Position numbers and translations under genes: made by a program. Shown in pieces: positions 18,097 through 25,777 of a stretch of 28,892 nucleotides of DNA. Source of the DNA: Neisseriales bacterium (lineage in GTDB: Bacteria > Pseudomonadota > Gammaproteobacteria > Burkholderiales > UBA11063); assembly GCA_003538525.1 (NCBI GenBank), contig DPRZ01000252.1, forward strand, positions 1-28,892. Reading direction: 5' to 3'. The notes beneath the pieces are model-generated. The model was given only the letters and a program-made list of their open reading frames with translations. It was not told where the DNA came from and did no database searches. Each line of letters begins with the position of its first letter. Position 1 is the first letter of the stretch.

Positions 18097-18906
18097 ATGC
18101 GTTTATTAATTTCAAAACATAATTTAGGTAAATGGGCTGCACACTACGTAGCTAATAAAATTAATGCTTTCAAACCAACTGCGGACAAGCCATTCGTATT
18201 AGGTCTGCCAACTGGTTCAACACCACTGGATATGTATAATGAATTGATTCGATTAAATAAAGCTGGTGAAGTTAGCTTCGAGCATGTGGTGACATTTAAT
18301 ATGGACGAATATGTTGGTTTGGCAGAAAGTCATCCTGAGTCATATCATTACTATATGCACCATTACTTCTTTGATCATATCAATATTCAAGCTAAAAATA
18401 TTCATATTTTAAATGGTAATGCTGCGGATTTAGATTTAGAATGTGAACGGTATGAAGCGGCAATTGCTGCGGTTGGTGGGATTCATTTACAACTGGGTGG
18501 CGTTGGTGAAGATGGACATTTGGCCTTTAATGAGCCAGGTTCTTCTTTGGCGTCTAAAACACGTAGTAAAGATTTAAACATGTCAACGGTAATTGCAAAT
18601 TCACGTTTCTTTGATGGCGACATTAATAAAACTCCGCGCTTGGCTTTAACTATTGGAATTGATACCGTGATGCAAGCAGAAGAAGTTCTAATTATGGTTA
18701 AAGGGCTCGCTAAAGCACCAGCTGTGTTCCAAGCGATTGAGGGCTCAGTGTCAAGTATGTGCCCGATTACCGCTTTGCAATATCATCGTAAAACTTTAAT
18801 TTTATGTGATGAATTAGCCACGTATGAGTTGCGTGTTAAGACGATTAAGTATTTTGAGAATATGTATGATGATTATGCGGCACATGATGCAGCAATGAAG
18901 AGTTAA
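18097..18906 (+). CDS. nagB: Glucosamine-6-phosphate deaminase
   Basis: Converts glucosamine 6-phosphate to fructose 6-phosphate and ammonia, the last step of N-acetylglucosamine catabolism. The 269-aa length is close to E. coli NagB (266). [12 protein letters not shown] binds phosphate; catalytic residues correspond to D70 (FNMDEYVGL), D139, H141 and E146 ([15 protein letters not shown]). The segment [10 protein letters not shown] (149-158) retains the serines, R156 and K158 equivalent to the allosteric GlcNAc-6-P site of E. coli NagB, so allosteric activation is plausible. AGGGAGA precedes the ATG. The gap of 9 bases from hrpA suggests cotranscription, which is an unusual pairing. nagA follows after 107 bases containing a hairpin. 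Confidence 0.95.
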   Translation: MRLLISKHNLGKWAAHYVANKINAFKPTADKPFVLGLPTGSTPLDMYNELIRLNKAGEVSFEHVVTFNMDEYVGLAESHPESYHYYMHHYFFDHINIQAKNIHILNGNAADLDLECERYEAAIAAVGGIHLQLGGVGEDGHLAFNEPGSSLASKTRSKDLNMSTVIANSRFFDGDINKTPRLALTIGIDTVMQAEEVLIMVKGLAKAPAVFQAIEGSVSSMCPITALQYHRKTLILCDELATYELRVKTIKYFENMYDDYAAHDAAMKS

Positions 18907-18919
18907 TTTATTTTAGTTC

Positions 18920-18965
18920 TGTAATGGTTGTGATTTAGAAGTTGATTAAATCCACGGCCATTACA
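18920..18965 (+). other. Long intergenic hairpin between nagB and nagA
   Basis: TGTAATGG (18920-18927) pairs perfectly with CCATTACA (18958-18965). Inside, two G-U pairs, GTG/CAC, one bulged C and ATTTA/TAAAT continue the stem to a loop of about 9 nt at 18938-18946. In total there are about 18 pairs. The sequence after it is AT-rich without a clean T run (TTTATGTTTATATAA), so it may be a terminator, an attenuator or an RNA-processing or stabilising element. Confidence 0.6.
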
Positions 18966-19013
18966 TTTATGTTTATATAAATTTAAATATACAATCTATT
19001 TAAAAGGCAGGGT

Positions 19014-20144
19014 ATGACACAAGCAATGCGGGTAATTACGGCAAAGGCAGTTTTTGATGGTGTAAATTTATTAAGTAATAAGGCCGTTTTAATTGCAGAT
19101 GGCGTAATTATTGATTTAATTGATAAAGATAAGGTTTATGATGCGACTCAAATTGAAGACTTTGGCAATAGCGTAATTAGTGCCGGGCTAATTGATTTGC
19201 AATTAAATGGTAATGGCGGCGTGTTATTTAATGATTCAATCAGCTTTGCGTCTTTAGAAACTATGCATCAGACTAATTTACGTTTTGGCACGACCTCATA
19301 TTTACCAACCTTAATTACTTCGGATTTGAATGACGTTCGCACGGCACTTGAAGTTACCAAAGAGTGGTTTAAACAATATGGTAATACCCGCGGTGTGATT
19401 GGTTTGCATTTGGAGGGACCTTTTTTATCCAAAGAAAAACGTGGAATTCATCCATTAGAATTTGTAACCTTACCTACTGATGCCATGTTAATTGAGATTG
19501 CGAGTTACACCAAATATTTTCCGATTAAGTTAACGTTGGCACCTGAAAATTTTAAACCCGAACAAATTGCTTATTTGGTTAAACATGGTGTGATCGTTTC
19601 GGTTGGGCATACTAATGCAAGTTTTGCGCAGGCTCAGATGGCATTTGATAATGGTGCCACTACAGTTACGCATATGTTTAATGCCATGAGTGGATTAACT
19701 GGTAGAAATCCTGGTGTAATTGGTGCAGTTTTGGCTAATTCCAGCTACTTGGGACTGATTGTTGATTTACTCCATGTGGATAAAGCCAATGTTCAACTAA
19801 TGGCAAAATTAAAACCAACTACGATGTATTTAGTTACGGATGCGGTTACACCAACCGGAACCGATATGACTGAATTTGATTTTGCGGGTAAACATCTTTA
19901 TGTGCGCGATGGACGCTGTGTGGATGATGCTGGAACACTTGGTGGCGCATATCTAACCATGAATGAAGCAGTGCGTAACTGCGTTAATGAATGCGGAGTT
20001 AGTCTAGAACAAACGCTAATGATGGCAACCTTAACCCCAGCTAAATTGATGGGATTAGAGCAAGAGATTGGCAAAGTGGCTAAAGGTTACCGAGCTGAAT
20101 TGATTGCTCTAAATCTCGATGATTATTCATGTAAACTAATCTAA
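19014..20144 (+). CDS. nagA: N-acetylglucosamine-6-phosphate deacetylase
   Basis: Removes acetate from GlcNAc-6-phosphate to give glucosamine 6-phosphate, the substrate of NagB upstream. The 376-aa amidohydrolase-fold protein shows GLIDLQLNGNGGV near the N-terminus, metal ligand Glu in LHLEGPF, His in SVGHTNASF and THMFNAMSGLTGR, and the catalytic Asp in LVTDAVTP. This is the single-metal pattern of E. coli-type NagA (QLNG where other amidohydrolases have HxH). The C-terminal half has GTLGGAYLTMNEAVRN and ATLTPAKLMGLEQEIG, also typical. AAGG lies upstream of ATG 19014 at acceptable spacing. No PTS or GlcNAc transporter is adjacent, so the source of substrate (cell-wall recycling or uptake) is not shown by the window. 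Confidence 0.95.
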   Translation: MTQAMRVITAKAVFDGVNLLSNKAVLIADGVIIDLIDKDKVYDATQIEDFGNSVISAGLIDLQLNGNGGVLFNDSISFASLETMHQTNLRFGTTSYLPTLITSDLNDVRTALEVTKEWFKQYGNTRGVIGLHLEGPFLSKEKRGIHPLEFVTLPTDAMLIEIASYTKYFPIKLTLAPENFKPEQIAYLVKHGVIVSVGHTNASFAQAQMAFDNGATTVTHMFNAMSGLTGRNPGVIGAVLANSSYLGLIVDLLHVDKANVQLMAKLKPTTMYLVTDAVTPTGTDMTEFDFAGKHLYVRDGRCVDDAGTLGGAYLTMNEAVRNCVNECGVSLEQTLMMATLTPAKLMGLEQEIGKVAKGYRAELIALNLDDYSCKLI

Positions 20145-20150
20145 ATTTGG

Positions 20151-20184
20151 AATAAAGGTGGATTAAATGCCACCTTTATTTATA
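20151..20184 (+). terminator. Terminator after nagA
   Basis: AATAAAGGTGG (20151-20161) and CCACCTTTATT (20170-20180) form a perfect 11-bp stem with an 8-nt loop, followed by TATATC. Confidence 0.82.
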
Positions 20185-20190
20185 TCTAGG

Positions 20191-20216
20191 CTTGAAAATG
20201 ATCAAAGTAACCATAT
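20191..20216 (+). promoter_or_regulatory. Sigma-32 (RpoH) type heat-shock promoter of hslU
   Basis: CTTGAAA at 20191-20197 matches the RpoH -35 consensus exactly. After 12 bases, ACCATAT (20210-20216) matches six of seven positions of the CCCATnT -10 consensus. It lies between the nagA terminator and hslU, with initiation expected near 20225. hslVU is a classic RpoH target. Confidence 0.75.
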
Positions 20217-20251
20217 ATATTGATTAAAATAAATTTTAATAAGGTTGTCTA

Positions 20252-21580
20252 ATGAATTTAACTCCTCGTCAAATTGTTGCGGAACTCGACAAACATATTA
20301 TTGGTCAACATGATGCCAAGAAAGCGGTGGCGATTGCGCTGCGTAATCGTGTGCGTCGTCAAATGGTGGCTGAGCCCCTAAGAAGTGAAATTACGCCAAA
20401 AAATATTCTTATGATCGGTCCAACAGGCGTAGGTAAAACTGAAATTGCGCGGCGTTTAGCTAAATTAGCCGGAGCACCATTTATCAAAGTTGAAGCGACT
20501 AAGTTTACCGAAGTTGGTTATGTGGGTAAAGATGTTGATTCGATTATTCGCGATTTGGTTGAAGTCGCGGTAAAAGATGCACGCGAATTTGAGCGTGAAA
20601 AGAATCGTGACAAAGCTAAAGTTGCCGCTGAAAATCGTATTTTAGATGTGCTGTTACCACCTGCTCGTGATACTTTTGGTGAGGCGGTTACTACCGAGGC
20701 TACGCCTGAAAATGCTACTCGCGAACGTTTCCGTGATATGCTACTTAAGGGTAAATTAGATGATAAAGAGATTGAAGTTGAAGTAACTCAAACCAAAGCA
20801 CCAGCAGTTCTAATGGGACCGCCTGGCATGGAAGAGTTAACTAATCAATTGCAGGGAATGTTTGATGGTGCTGGTGAGGGTAAAAAACGCAAACGTAAAC
20901 TGAAAGTTGCGGCTGCCTATAAATTAGTTCTGGATGAAGAAGCTGGTAAATTGGTTAATGAAGACGATTTGCGCCAATCCGCTTTACAAAATGTTGAAGA
21001 AAATGGAATTGTTTTTCTGGATGAAATTGATAAAGTTGCGGTGCGCAGTGGTCAAAGCAGCGCGGATGTCTCACGTTCAGGTGTTCAACGCGATTTATTA
21101 CCTTTAGTTGAGGGAACCACCGTCTCAACTAAATATGGTATGGTGAAAACCGAGCATATTTTGTTTGTCGCATCAGGTGCGTTTCATGTTGCCAAGCCTT
21201 CAGATTTACTGCCCGAATTACAAGGGCGTTTTCCAATTCGCGTGGAGTTAAAATCTTTAACCGTAGATGATTTTAAACGAATTTTAACTGAGACGGATGC
21301 GAGTTTAACAGAACAATATCAAGCGCTATTAGCTACCGATGGGGTTAATTTGAATTTTACTAGTGATGGTATTTCTAAGATAGCAGAAATTGCTTTTAAT
21401 GTCAATGAGAAAACCCAAAATATTGGTGCACGGAGGTTATATACAGTTATTGAACGCTTATTAGAAGAGCTGTTATTTGATCACGGTGAACAAACTGAGA
21501 TTTTAGTGGATGAAGTCTATGTAACTGAAATACTTGGTGAAACTGCTAAGTCTGAAGACCTGTCTCACTATGCTTTGTAA
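20252..21580 (+). CDS. hslU: ATP-dependent protease ATPase subunit HslU
   Basis: The AAA+ unfoldase that feeds substrates to the HslV peptidase. The 442-aa protein is almost the length of E. coli HslU (443). Walker A GPTGVGKT (56-63), the pore loop GYVG (89-92), the long intermediate I-domain (about 110-240), Walker B FLDEID (255-260), sensor 1 [16 protein letters not shown] and sensor 2 region [17 protein letters not shown] are all present. The C-terminus DLSHYAL matches the DLSRFIL-type tail that docks into HslV, so it has kept the residues needed to activate a peptidase. AAGG precedes the ATG. hslV, normally just upstream, is not here; the gene is alone behind a heat-shock promoter. Confidence 0.96.
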   Translation: MNLTPRQIVAELDKHIIGQHDAKKAVAIALRNRVRRQMVAEPLRSEITPKNILMIGPTGVGKTEIARRLAKLAGAPFIKVEATKFTEVGYVGKDVDSIIRDLVEVAVKDAREFEREKNRDKAKVAAENRILDVLLPPARDTFGEAVTTEATPENATRERFRDMLLKGKLDDKEIEVEVTQTKAPAVLMGPPGMEELTNQLQGMFDGAGEGKKRKRKLKVAAAYKLVLDEEAGKLVNEDDLRQSALQNVEENGIVFLDEIDKVAVRSGQSSADVSRSGVQRDLLPLVEGTTVSTKYGMVKTEHILFVASGAFHVAKPSDLLPELQGRFPIRVELKSLTVDDFKRILTETDASLTEQYQALLATDGVNLNFTSDGISKIAEIAFNVNEKTQNIGARRLYTVIERLLEELLFDHGEQTEILVDEVYVTEILGETAKSEDLSHYAL

Positions 21581-21586
21581 AAATAT

Positions 21587-21615
21587 TTGCTGCGTTAAAA
21601 GTTTTGTTGTATAAT
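21587..21615 (+). promoter_or_regulatory. Strong sigma-70 promoter of the parvulin gene
   Basis: TTGCTG (21587-21592), a 17-bp spacer and a perfect TATAAT (21610-21615). It starts a few bases after the hslU stop and would give a leader of about 30 nt. It is the best housekeeping promoter in the window. Confidence 0.82.
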
Positions 21616-21651
21616 GCCGCAGTTGGTTTTAAATTTAATTTAAGGATAGTT

Positions 21652-22446
21652 ATGAAAAAATTAGTTCAAGTTTTATTGTTGTCTTCAGCGTTGGTTGGTG
21701 TTGCTAGTGCTGATACTGTATTTGTAGATGGTAAAGCAGTTGATCAAAAAGTTATTGATCAAGCAATGGCACAATTGAAAAAAAATCCAATGGCTGCTCA
21801 GCAAATGGCTAACCCACAATTTAAACAAGAGATGCTACAATCAATTGGTATGCAACAAGCTATTTTAGCTGAAGGTAATGCACAAGGAATTGATAAAACT
21901 CCAGCCTATCAAGCTAAATTGACTGAAATTAAGCCAATGATTTATGCTCAAATTATGCAAGAAAAGGCTAATGCGCAACCAATTACCGATGCTCAAGTAA
22001 AAGCTAAGTATGATCAAATGAAAGCTGATGCGGCGAAACAACAACAATTTGATGTTTCACACATTTTAGTTAAAGATCAAAAAACAGCTAATGATATTGA
22101 AGCTCAATTGAAAAAAGGTGCTAAATTTGCAGATCTAGCTAAAAAATATTCAATTGATCCAGGTTCAAAAGCTAATGGTGGTGAATTAGGTTGGTCTGAT
22201 GGTTCTAATTATGTACCTGAGTTTACTGCTGCAATCAAAACTTTAAAACAAGGTCAATATACGACTACTCCAGTTAAATCTCAATTTGGTTATCATATCA
22301 TTCGTTTAAATGGTGTTAAAACTGGCGGAGCTGCATTCCCAGCTTTTGACAAAGTAAAAGACCAAATTAAACAACAAATTCAAATGGAACGCACCAAAGC
22401 TTTCTTTGATGGTATTAAAGCTAAACACAAAGTTCAAGTTAAATAA
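21652..22446 (+). CDS. Periplasmic parvulin-type peptidyl-prolyl isomerase (PpiC/SurA-like)
   Basis: A 264-aa exported foldase. The signal peptide occupies residues 1-20 (cleavage after ASA). An N-terminal helical chaperone-like region (about 25-130) is followed by one parvulin domain (about 132-222), with FDVSHILVK, FADLAKKYSIDPGSKANGGELGW and QFGYHIIRL. The tail is Lys/Gln-rich. A single parvulin domain with helical flanks resembles Par27/PrsA-like periplasmic PPIases more than two-domain SurA. The start is ATG 21652 with AAGGA upstream; an in-frame start at 21604 would put the promoter inside the gene. It has its own consensus promoter and strong terminator, and uses mostly A/T-ending codons (CAA, AAA, GCT, GGT), so abundant expression is likely. 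Client proteins are unknown. Confidence 0.93.
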   Translation: MKKLVQVLLLSSALVGVASADTVFVDGKAVDQKVIDQAMAQLKKNPMAAQQMANPQFKQEMLQSIGMQQAILAEGNAQGIDKTPAYQAKLTEIKPMIYAQIMQEKANAQPITDAQVKAKYDQMKADAAKQQQFDVSHILVKDQKTANDIEAQLKKGAKFADLAKKYSIDPGSKANGGELGWSDGSNYVPEFTAAIKTLKQGQYTTTPVKSQFGYHIIRLNGVKTGGAAFPAFDKVKDQIKQQIQMERTKAFFDGIKAKHKVQVK

Positions 22447-22467
22447 TAATTAACTTTTGGTTATGCT

Positions 22468-22500
22468 AAAATGGAGGTAAATTTATACCTCCATTTTTTT
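22468..22500 (+). terminator. Terminator after the parvulin gene
   Basis: AAAATGGAGGTA (22468-22479) and TACCTCCATTTT (22486-22497) pair over 12 bp with a 6-nt loop and run into seven Ts. Confidence 0.92.
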
Positions 22501-22519
22501 ATTGATTTATGGTGAAATT

Positions 22520-23077
22520 ATGCGATTAAATAAGGGCTTCACCATCTGGGAGTTGGTTGTAGTTATGGCGATTGTGGTAATTTTGAGCCGCTTAGCTATT
22601 CCAGCCTTTTCAAGCTATACTCAGCAACGCCGCAGTGAAGTAATCGCTGCGCAGCTACAGGATGTGATTCAGTATTCACGTGCTGAAGCGCTGCGTCGCG
22701 GCATAATTATAACCATTTGCGGTGCCAATTATACCTCGAATAAAACTTTATATGGTTGTCAAAGTGGCGTAAATGTGAATAATTGGAGTGATGGTGCGTT
22801 AAGTTATATTGATAGTGATAGCAGTAGTAGCTACAACACTGGTGAGCGTGTAAAAGCCGCACGTTTTGAAACGGAAACCTTAAGTCCCGCCACGGTGAGT
22901 GCGCCTAGCGCAATATTAAGAATCAACCCTGATTCTACGCTTAGCGATGCTAGTGGTAATGAATCATGGGTGTTTACGATTACACAAAGTATAAATGGAG
23001 CGAGTTTAGTTTCCAAAGTTAAGTTAAACAAATTTGGGAATAGCAGTTTTTGTAAAGTTGGAGTTGCAGGATGTTAA
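22520..23077 (+). CDS. Type IV minor pilin, FimT/GspH family
   Basis: A 185-aa prepilin and the first gene of a five-gene minor pilin cluster. The leader MRLNKG is followed by the prepilin-peptidase site G|FTIWE, with the conserved Glu at mature position 5 and a hydrophobic helix (VVVMAIVVILSRLAIPAF). The next part, QLQDVIQYSRAEALRRGIIITIC, is the hallmark of the FimT/FimU/GspH family. Four cysteines lie in the globular domain. ATG 22520 is chosen because GGTGA is directly upstream and it gives a normal six-residue leader; TTG 22502 would lengthen it. Minor pilins of this type help prime pilus assembly, and FimT in some species binds DNA during natural transformation. It overlaps the next gene by 7 bases. 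Confidence 0.88.
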   Translation: MRLNKGFTIWELVVVMAIVVILSRLAIPAFSSYTQQRRSEVIAAQLQDVIQYSRAEALRRGIIITICGANYTSNKTLYGCQSGVNVNNWSDGALSYIDSDSSSSYNTGERVKAARFETETLSPATVSAPSAILRINPDSTLSDASGNESWVFTITQSINGASLVSKVKLNKFGNSSFCKVGVAGC

Positions 23078-23673
23078 AATCTTTCAAGTCAGCAGGCTTT
23101 TCATTAATTGAGGTCATGGTGGCAGTTGCGATAGTGAGTGGTTTAGGGATGGCAATTTATAAATTACAATTAGTCTCTTTGGCAACTAGTCAACAAACGA
23201 TTACTAAACAATTAATGTTGCAATATGCAGATAATTTGGTGAATCAAATGTATGCACATGAGAATTTTGTCGTTGCAACTGGCGGTAATACAGGTTTGGG
23301 CCTAATGCCTGGCTACTCGAGTACTACATCTAACTCAGCGTATATTGAAACTAGTTATGTAAGCGCAGCCGTACCAACAAAAGATTGTAGTGTCGCTGCT
23401 GATGGTTGTAATGATAGCGAGTTGGCTAATTATCTATTAAATACTTGGAAAACCAATTTAACGACTAAAGCTAATTTGCCGAGTACTAATATTAAAGCTA
23501 TTGTGTGTAAGGATTCCGCACTTGGTGTGCCGAGCATGAGTAGTCCGAATTGTAATGGTAGCGGTACACAACTGGTGATTAAAATAGTTTGGCAACCACA
23601 TAATTATGATGTTGAGTCAAGTGCTTTGGTAAGTAATAATAATTACGTGATGTTACGGGTGCCTGGGCGATGA
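23071..23673 (+). CDS. pilV: Type IV minor pilin, PilV family
   Basis: A 200-aa prepilin. The leader MLKSFKSAG ends at the peptidase site G|FSLIEVMVAVAIV, the pattern typical of PilV/GspI-type minor pilins, with Glu5 present. The ~170-residue periplasmic domain holds four cysteines (DCSVAADGC, VCKD, PNCNG). An AGG just before the ATG and overlaps on both sides (7 bases with fimT, 4 bases with pilW) show tight translational coupling. Its role, by family knowledge, is in the minor-pilin complex that initiates pilus assembly. The domain shows no other recognisable motif. Confidence 0.85.
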   Translation: MLKSFKSAGFSLIEVMVAVAIVSGLGMAIYKLQLVSLATSQQTITKQLMLQYADNLVNQMYAHENFVVATGGNTGLGLMPGYSSTTSNSAYIETSYVSAAVPTKDCSVAADGCNDSELANYLLNTWKTNLTTKANLPSTNIKAIVCKDSALGVPSMSSPNCNGSGTQLVIKIVWQPHNYDVESSALVSNNNYVMLRVPGR

Positions 23674-24836
23674 AAAAAAATGCGGGGTTTAATTTAATTG
23701 AATTATTGGTGGCATTAACCGTTGCATCAGGGGTGCTTGCACTGATCACCAGCTCGTTTAGCCAACTGTATAGCACGTTTATCTTTAATAATAAGGTATT
23801 GAATATTAATCAAGATTTACGTTTAGCCATGCAATTACTCAAAAATGATGTGAATAATGCGGGTGTTTTTGGCAGTTTTAGTTTTCATAATCAAAGCGCC
23901 ATTTCGACCTATGCGGTTTCAAGTGTGACTACACCAAGTTGCTCTAGTTCAGCGTGGTGTAATTTTGAATCAACTGGGGTTGGGCTAAAAAGCTTTACCA
24001 GTGATGTCGATGGTATTATACCTAGTGGTTATCCTGCATTAGCAAGTGGTTCTGAGATTTTACGTATTCAATATGGTGGAAGTAAAGTAGCTTATTTAGA
24101 CCCTCGCGATCGGAATGGTTTGGGTTGCGATGCTCTTTATACCTGCACAATAAATAAATGTTTGACAAATTCATCGCGCTATTTGAATCGAGCTTATTTT
24201 ATTAACTCTGGTATTGAATCAAATGCTTCGAGCTATATGTTAACCAGTGCTAATCGTGCGTATTTACTTAAGTTTGCTAATTCTAGTGTGTTTACGACGG
24301 CTGATGCTAATTTACTCGGTGGAGATTTACTCCTTAGTTTTCCAACTAGTTCAGGCTGCCCTGTTGCAGGCGGGGTAAGTCTTCAAATTGAGTCGTATAT
24401 TGCAGGCACGGCACCAACTTATAATTACACTGCGTATGAGCCTGATATGTTTAGTTTACAGTTGGTTAATTTTTATACGCGCTATTATTTTGTTTTAGCT
24501 AATAATGCTAATTATGCGGCTGGACTATATGTACGAACCATACAATCAGATGGTAGTTTATCCGTGCCAATGCTTGTTTCGAGTAGTGTGAGTAAATTAA
24601 CACTTACTTATATAGTGGATAATTCAGTTATCCTAAATAAAGCGCTGAATGACCAAGCATCACGCTTTAGTTATTGCTCAAGCGCAAATATGAATACTTC
24701 TGGCGCTACACATTGTTATAATCTATGGCAAAAAATTGTTGCGGTTAATCTTAATTTAGTTGGGAGTGGTGCTTCATCCAGAATGAGCAATGATCAAGTT
24801 TCTGAATCAATGACTGAAACGGTTGGGTGGCGCTGA
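23670..24836 (+). CDS. pilW: Type IV minor pilin, PilW family
   Basis: A 388-aa prepilin, the largest in the cluster, as is usual for PilW. The leader MKKNAG is followed by G|FNLIELLVALTVASGVLALITSSF split across the helix, with Glu5 present. QDLRLAMQLLKNDVNNAGVFG follows, the conserved PilW/GspJ-like segment. Near the C-terminus, VNFYTRYYFVLAN then AAGLYVR matches the characteristic region of PilW. About nine cysteines are spread through the periplasmic domain, which is unusually many. It starts within the pilV stop (ATGA) and its TGA overlaps the next ATG by one base. Confidence 0.87.
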   Translation: MKKNAGFNLIELLVALTVASGVLALITSSFSQLYSTFIFNNKVLNINQDLRLAMQLLKNDVNNAGVFGSFSFHNQSAISTYAVSSVTTPSCSSSAWCNFESTGVGLKSFTSDVDGIIPSGYPALASGSEILRIQYGGSKVAYLDPRDRNGLGCDALYTCTINKCLTNSSRYLNRAYFINSGIESNASSYMLTSANRAYLLKFANSSVFTTADANLLGGDLLLSFPTSSGCPVAGGVSLQIESYIAGTAPTYNYTAYEPDMFSLQLVNFYTRYYFVLANNANYAAGLYVRTIQSDGSLSVPMLVSSSVSKLTLTYIVDNSVILNKALNDQASRFSYCSSANMNTSGATHCYNLWQKIVAVNLNLVGSGASSRMSNDQVSESMTETVGWR

Positions 24837-25777
24837 TGAAATCTAAATCTCAAAATGGGATGATTTTAGCCATTGTTTTACTCTGCGTTTCAATTATGGT
24901 GTTAATGATTTATGTATTGAGTCAAATTGTCGTTAATCAACAAAAATCCACCCATAATTATGCAGATATTAAACTGGCTGAAACTTACGCTAAAGCTGCT
25001 ATGTTTGCTGCCGAGTCTCGCGTGTATTATTTTGATGCAGGGCAGTACTCCTTAGCTGGAATTAGCGCAAGTAATGATACCACCAAAAATTTAGAGTCGC
25101 CCACGGCTAGTTGTTGTAATTCAGTTAGTAGTGCGAATATTATGATTCGGAGGCTTACGGTTCTTAAAAATATGGCTGGCTCGGTGGATTTAACTAGTCT
25201 TGGGCAAACCTGTAATAATGGGAATGCTTATAAAGGAATTTGTTATAAAGCAATTGGTTATGGAACTGCGATGGTGGCAAGTAACAGTAATTCAGATCAA
25301 GCGTGGCAGCCATGGACACTAAGTAGCACTGGAGTGGTTAAACCTTGTACAAGTTATACTGCAACTAACATTCCCATGATTGATGACAGCACCTATCGCT
25401 ATAGTTGGCGCTATGTGACTGGTGATAGTAGTTTATGCACAGATCCACGGATGATTGTTGAACCAATCAGTTTGGACTTTCATGGTAATTATGCGCTAAG
25501 TGGCTCACCGCTTTATGAATCTGATACGCTAACTCAGAATAATGCCGCTAAATTTACGTTGTACAAGGTGGATACCACGAGCAATTCGGTGATGATTTAT
25601 TCCCCGCGGATTTATCGAATTACCGTCGTGGCATTTGGTAAAAATGGAGATACTAAGGTTACCTTGCAAGAATTAATTTTAATTAATAATTATGATAGTG
25701 ATTTGCGTTTTAGTGGTGATGTGGCAACTAATTTGACGCAGCGAATTATGCGCATTTCTACGCGCTGGATCCGTTAA
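24836..25777 (+). CDS. pilX: Type IV minor pilin, PilX family
   Basis: A 313-aa protein with leader MKSKSQNG and helix MILAIVLLCVSIMVLMIYVL. It has no Glu at mature position 5, which is typical of PilX_N-type minor pilins of the Pseudomonas kind, and the following TYAKAAMFAAES resembles their conserved AAE segment. Position between pilW and a PilE-like gene supports PilX. The periplasmic part has seven or so cysteines (SCC, TC, IC, PC, LC plus one in the helix). ATG 24836 overlaps the pilW TGA by one base; GTG 24827 would add three residues. In Pseudomonas-type clusters PilX is followed by the large PilY1, but here the next gene begins at the last base of this stop codon. Confidence 0.8.
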   Translation: MKSKSQNGMILAIVLLCVSIMVLMIYVLSQIVVNQQKSTHNYADIKLAETYAKAAMFAAESRVYYFDAGQYSLAGISASNDTTKNLESPTASCCNSVSSANIMIRRLTVLKNMAGSVDLTSLGQTCNNGNAYKGICYKAIGYGTAMVASNSNSDQAWQPWTLSSTGVVKPCTSYTATNIPMIDDSTYRYSWRYVTGDSSLCTDPRMIVEPISLDFHGNYALSGSPLYESDTLTQNNAAKFTLYKVDTTSNSVMIYSPRIYRITVVAFGKNGDTKVTLQELILINNYDSDLRFSGDVATNLTQRIMRISTRWIR

